A stretch of DNA of 64,000 bases from Ancylostoma caninum (taxonomy: Eukaryota; Nematoda; Chromadorea; Rhabditida; Ancylostomatidae), in NCBI GenBank assembly GCA_037903475.1, contig JBAJFG010000571.1:434001-498000 (forward strand), read 5' to 3'. The notes under the pieces were generated by a model. That model was not told the DNA's origin. It did no database searches and saw only the letters and a program-made list of their open reading frames with translations. Every line of letters begins with the position of its first letter. Positions within the stretch are counted from its first letter, which is position 1. The position numbers were made by a program, and so were the translations under genes. Below are positions 59,320 to 64,000 of the stretch, piece by piece.

Positions 59320-60360
59320 CTGTCACAGCTCATCACGCAACATGGATTCAGCAAAATAGAAGTGGGAACTTGTCGATACTATCAAACTCGAGAGACTTTT
59401 AGTTGCAGTGTGCGGTTTAGGGAACTAGGTGGGTTTTTTTTTGATAATTTCCTTGTCGAAACATTAATCACGAATCATGCTGTTCGACTTTGGTATAGGA
59501 CTGAGGCTTGTCAGATTAAAGGTAGTGTCCCAGCATTGTACCTAGAATTACACCAATTTCTTAAACTGGTTCTGCAGCAGTTCGCTCATGTCAAGTGATG
59601 AGGCGAGCCGTGCACTACTGTTGCTATTATCATGAGATAGGATAAGATAGCAAACAACGAGGGCTTTTTCAGTTGCCTGACTTTTGATGCATAGCGTTGG
59701 GATCAGTGAGCCAGGAACTTTTAGAATGTAATGATAACATTAATTATCAGGAGGATAAGGTGTAATTTTTTTTACGTTGCAATATTGAAGGTGTGGTTGT
59801 TGATGGTAACCATTCTCTGTTTGAGATGAAAAATGTATCCAATTAATCTCATCCTGCAGTGAATCTTCTTTTGCTTATGGTTATACTCGTCCATGATCCT
59901 CCTTCTACTTTTCTTTTTCTTCTTCACGTCATTACACCTCTGGTATTCTTGAAAAAAATCATGAGGTATTTATGAGGTATTTTTCTACTTCTACTTAAAT
60001 ATTCGTTTCTTCGTCACTAGTTCTTCGAAATCATGTTTATATTCGTATTAGTACTGTCCTAGACTCGACATGCGTGTTCTATTACAGCATAGCACAGATT
60101 TATCTGATCTGAAAGATGGTCTTCGGAGATTTACATCTCTTCTTAGAAAGCGTAATGGTTCGTAGCATACTCAATTTTCGCATAGGACTTAATTACTCAA
60201 CAACTCTTTCTACATCCACTTCAGAATAAAATATGGTTACTTCGGTGTCGGTGTTGTCAAACAACTCTCACATGGAAGATTCTCTTGTTCTTAAAATTTA
60301 GCTGTACAATCTTATTACGAATAATGGATAGAGTTGAAATATGCATGCAATACGTATATC

Positions 60361-60367
60361 TTTCCAG
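60361..60367 (+). promoter_or_regulatory. Probable spliced-leader acceptor of gene B
   Basis: TTTCCAG ends six bases before the ATG at 60374, placed like a trans-splice acceptor. The inference rests on position only. Confidence 0.5.
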
Positions 60368-60373
60368 CCACCT

Positions 60374-63300
60374 ATGTTGCCACGGTCAGTACGAAGGCGA
60401 CTGGTTGTGCTGATATTTGTTTCATCAGTGTTCATGTTAGTCCTTCATGTGAATATTGTCGATCGCATGGAAAAGGAAGTGTAAGGAGCATTCACTTCGA
60501 ACTTTAAACATTCGATTCCTACCTGTTTTTCCTTCCATTGCGTGTGTGTGGGCAACACTGACAACTGGAACATCATGAGCACAACTCCTAATGAATAATC
60601 GGGTAAACAATCAGAACTATTTGGCCTGCTGTTGTTGAAAATTTTGTTCAAATGAGAATATTTAATCATTTGTCTATTGTTTGCACTCAACGTTCACCAA
60701 AAAGAGACCAAAAAGAGAACATACAGTACTCGCACTAATTTTGTTAAAAATGAACATACAGAACGCGGATTTGCGTTATTTTCGTTTTAGGGCTATAGCT
60801 CATCGTAACAAAGCGATTCACAGACCAGACCAGGGGTCAAAAACGGCAATGGGGTGGGCTTCCAAATTCCATGAAATCAGCCCTAAATTCTGATTTTCAA
60901 CAACGAAGCTCGCCAGGTTTTAATCCTGCCGCGGCCTTGCCGCACATGGCGCGCGACATACTTTGATGCGCGGCAAGATCCGAGCTCTATAAATGACTCT
61001 GGAATTTCAATGTTCAAAATCGAAATTTAGTGCTGGTTTTATGAAATATGCTAGCTCCACTCCACTTCTGCAACTGACCACTGGTTTGGTCTGTGAATCG
61101 CTTTGTTACGATGAGTTATCGCCCTGGAACGAAAAGAACGCAAATCCGCGTTCTGAACGTTCATTTTTTAACAAACTTAGTGCGGGTATTGTACACAGTA
61201 ATGTTGTCCGAAATGCTGAAAAGAATTTACTGAAATGAGTTTTTCTTGGGAGTTCCAACATTTAGACCGAGCAGTTGTCCTTTCATTTGCAATTATACAG
61301 CAATTCTAGGTTGATGCCAAAAATCATTTATACTTATTCGAAAAAAAAACAATTTCTGCGTACGATATGTAATTACATATGTAGAATACATAATGAAATG
61401 AGCAATCCAGATCAGCAAACATATTTGTATGCAAATATGTACAATATCGTGGCATTCAGTCCTGTCATGGCTGAATATCTATTTCTTTCCTGATGTCTTT
61501 AATGAAGCTTTCTCCCGATACCTCATTCTTTTACAAGTCGGTAGTAGCTTCATTTCGATCGCTGCTTTTATTTAATTCTACTGTTTATTCATTTTCATTT
61601 CTGCCTCACTTAAGTGTCGCTACATCATCGATTTCTGTCCTAATTCAATGCCCTCGGTGTGAGTTCCTCAATCGCCTTTTCACTAAAAGCATAAAAGTAT
61701 TTTGTTCCATGATGGGTGGTGAACCAACATATAGCACCGTGGGTCTCCTACCGCTTCCAGCTTCGAATTGAAAACGCTTCCACAACGTTACATTGCTAGA
61801 GCTGATAGCACTTAAAGCAAATATTGAGACCTATCCATTAGGCTAGATTTTCAACTGTTCATGCGCACTTCAGCGTGAATACCAGGGCTGTGCGTCAGAA
61901 AAATTTCAGATTTCGTTAATCCGTTAATTCGTTATGTTAGGCCAAAAATGGCCGTTGGATGAGGTTCTCTATTCACTACAGGTGCCCTACCCATCGTTGT
62001 CTGGTCAGAATTAGTTGAGCGCATGAGTCAGGGGAGGTGTCTGGTGGGTTAGAGGGCAGATTCGAAGGAACTGTTGTGCTACCATATCTTTGAAAACGAT
62101 GAATTGTTGGAAGATTGGCTAAAAAACCGCTCTTGTAACAACCTGTATGACAAAAAGAAACACTAGAGGTTAAAATCATCTGAGAAAATTAAATTGGGCT
62201 CAACGATATATAAACACAATATTTTTTTAACAGGGAATTTGTTAGAAGAAACACTTTTGATCACCCAGTCCTTGTGACGCATTCAGCGACATGTTACCTA
62301 TCCCGCTCGAGAATCAGCAAGTGTTTCCATCATCATTGCCTGATCTGACACTGTTCTTAAGGCTTACTCCAGTTCTGTTCTTTTAAGCGCCAACGCTACA
62401 TACGCTGCATTATCCAGAAATGTGCTCTTTCCGGACAGTGCTGAGCACATCCGGAGAAATTGTAGATTGTCGTGTTATATTGTCGCGACATCGAATGCAG
62501 ATTTTGACCGTGTAAGTTTTCGGAGCAATGGTGGTTTTCTGACCACTTCTTCATGTACGTTGTAAAATACAACTATTTTTGTACCTTTTTAAAATTAAGT
62601 TAGCAGCAATTAACGAGACATGGCTGACTCGATGTGATCATGGGCACTTCTTCACCAACGAACACAGTGACCTCAGCGCTCCTGCCAGTGCACTATTTTC
62701 CTCCTCAAAGAGTAATTTTACCGCCAGCTACAAAGCGAAGTTATCCTTACGCTATGCGTATTATAACTTATCGAGTAAATCCGACTGGTATTACCTGGTA
62801 AGTAATCAGCTACCAATTTCCTTCCTACTTTTTCATCAATCAATATTCAGGCCAGTGATGACACGTATGTTATCGTTGAAAATATGTGTCAGTATTTAGC
62901 AACACTTAATCCGAACAAGCCATATTTCGCCGCCGTGACGGAAAGTGAGGTAATTTCACTTCAGGAGAGTGTCTCCAACAAAGAATCCTTCATGTATATG
63001 TCCGCAGCAGAGAAAAGTTTAAAAAAAGGGTCAGCTTTCCCAGTTAAAATGCCGGATCGAGAGACTTGTGCAGCCTTTCTCTTGAGAAAAAAAGATAAAT
63101 GGAACGCATGAGTGGTAGAATTTCACCTGTATTTGTGGCCAGATGTCTGTTTTTTCTGAGGCAGTCATTCCAACAAATTGGTCTTCCAGTCACTTCCTCA
63201 TAATAAATTTTTCTTCGATTTTTGAGCTACAGTCGAGTGGCAACACAGCAACGGATAACGACGGTGCAATGGAATATGTACTGAGTCGTGCTGGCCTCGA

Positions 63301-64000
63301 ACATCTCATGGAGGCAACGACAAAGGAGTGTTCTCTTTTGTCTGATGAAGGCTTTGACCTTGGCAGGTACGTCAGATTGATTTTTTAATAAACGGGGTTT
63401 TCTTAAAGAGCATTCAAAAATCTACCGCAACCTGAAGTACACATTGGACTTCAAACGCAGTGGTAGAAAACAAACGATAATGAAAACTCGACACCTATTG
63501 TTTTTTATACGCACAATTAGTCTCTTTGTGAGGTCTTTTAGTGAGGAACTTCCATATTAGCTCACCTACATGCTCGCAAAACTCCCTGTGGAAGTGTTCG
63601 TTATTGCCTTGCCGTTACTTTTGTTAAAGGCAGAGGTCCACCTCATTTCGTATCTGAGGAGATGGCATATTCTGAACCATCTCGATACACTGATTCCAAC
63701 GGTGTAAGTGAAATGTCGCAGAACCCTCAAAAAACCGGTTCTTTGACGTCAAAATCAATTTTGGCGCGGACGAGTTTTCCGCGTGAAAAGTGCGCAGCCG
63801 TTGCGCGCCTTTGATAATAGTGCATTTTTTAATTGAAAATACGCCGACAAGTGTGACTCGGTTTCCAGAAGCTACTTTATCAGTCAGAGATATCTGAAAC
63901 GACAAAAGGTCAGGTAACGAAATATACGTATCGATCTTCAGATAACAAAGATCAATACGTATTTTTTGTTATTCGACCGGATCGGACGAAGATGCACTAT
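60374..64000 (+). CDS. C1GALT1-like paralogue B (partial at window end)
   Basis: Exons seen: 60374-60480, 62418-62511, 62600-62797, 62851-62949 and 63233-63366. Intron phases match gene A at every comparable junction. The N-terminus, MLPRSVRRRLVVLIFVSSVF, is a basic tail plus membrane anchor. Family motifs are RLSCYIVATS, INETWLTRC (71-79) and SDWYYL. Two key motifs have changed: ADDDTYV of gene A is ASDDTYV here (134-140), and the glycine-rich GGGAGYVLS is DGAMEYVLS. Both changes could weaken nucleotide-sugar or metal binding, so B may be an inactive or re-purposed paralogue. The exon that follows only 67 bp later in gene A is not found here up to the window end; instead a TTAA element starts at 63628. 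Intron 1 (1.9 kb) holds a foldback element. The exon 3 acceptor ATTAAG is weak. Confidence 0.78.
60722..61193. mobile_element. Foldback element with about 120-bp inverted arms in intron 1 of gene B
   Basis: TA-flanked ends CAGTACTCGCACTAATTTTG and, inverted, CAATACCCGCACTAAGTTTG start long inverted arms. The arms run to about 60840 on the left and back from 61193 to about 61067 on the right, including GAACGCGGATTTGCGTT and GTAACAAAGCGATTCACAGACC. The central about 220 bp is GC-rich with CCGCGGCCTTGCCGC. Tc1/mariner-like ends, no coding capacity. Confidence 0.8.
63628..64000 (+). mobile_element. TTAA-type miniature element, truncated by the window end
   Basis: TTAA at 63624-63627 followed by AGGCAGAGGTCCACCTCATT; the rest matches the inverted copy at 48568-48946. 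It contains a hairpin at about 63921-63962 (ATACGTATCGATCTT / AAGATCAATACGTAT). It lies about 260 bp after exon 5 of gene B. The right end is outside the window. Confidence 0.8.

Noticed and set aside
1..64000. CRISPR arrays, bacterial operons, rRNA genes
   Set aside because: The only regular tandem array is the tRNA array, and its repeats are genes with continuous spacers of identical sequence, not CRISPR. No rRNA-like or prokaryotic features were seen.

Overview
The window looks like chromosomal DNA of a nematode, most likely a strongylid-type (clade V) parasite; the clade is an inference. The evidence is as follows. Multi-exon genes have short exons and TTTTCAG/TTTNCAG acceptors. An acceptor sits directly upstream of start codons, as at spliced-leader trans-splice sites (21211, 60367). 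Galactosyltransferases of the C1GALT1/T-synthase type are expanded in tandem. Tc1/mariner, hAT, Harbinger-like and TTAA-type miniature elements are dense. I see no bacterial-style operons, rRNA or CRISPR. Exon structures were built by hand by matching splice signals and reading phase; none is confirmed by RNA.

Layout. From 1 to 4.3 kb there is repeat-rich DNA with a mariner relic (1733-2149). A small secreted-protein gene spans 4314-5152 (+). From 5.2 to 13.6 kb there is mostly intergenic DNA with several terminal-inverted-repeat elements. A complete 408-codon gene for a P-loop, sulfotransferase-like protein runs from 21209 to 13625 (-) in seven exons whose phases all agree. Its fourth intron (14289-19562) carries a tandem array of 27 units of about 175 bp. 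Each unit holds a tRNA-Leu(UAA) gene on the same strand as the host gene: 25 look intact, one is internally deleted (17910), and the last (18946) is split by a miniature transposon inserted exactly at the TTAA of its anticodon loop. From 21.2 to 49.2 kb I recognise no intact gene. This stretch holds a degenerate about 60-bp minisatellite (24.2-25.1 kb), several miniature elements, a near-perfect palindrome (32.8-33.0 kb) and a mariner transposase relic (47.28-47.87 kb).

From 49.2 kb to the end lies a head-to-tail cluster of C1GALT1-like type II membrane glycosyltransferases. Gene A (49216-56545, 7 exons, 358 aa) appears intact. An orphan, frameshifted last exon follows at 59183-59319. Gene B (60374 to beyond the window end) shares gene A's intron phases but has altered DxD and glycine-rich motifs, and a TTAA element follows its fifth exon.

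The recognised genes do not form one pathway. Gene A and gene B would act in the Golgi on O-glycans. The sulfotransferase-like protein could also act on secretory-pathway glycans, but that is speculation. The most unusual structure is the intronic tRNA-Leu array, with its visible history of unequal exchange, unit decay and transposon insertion.
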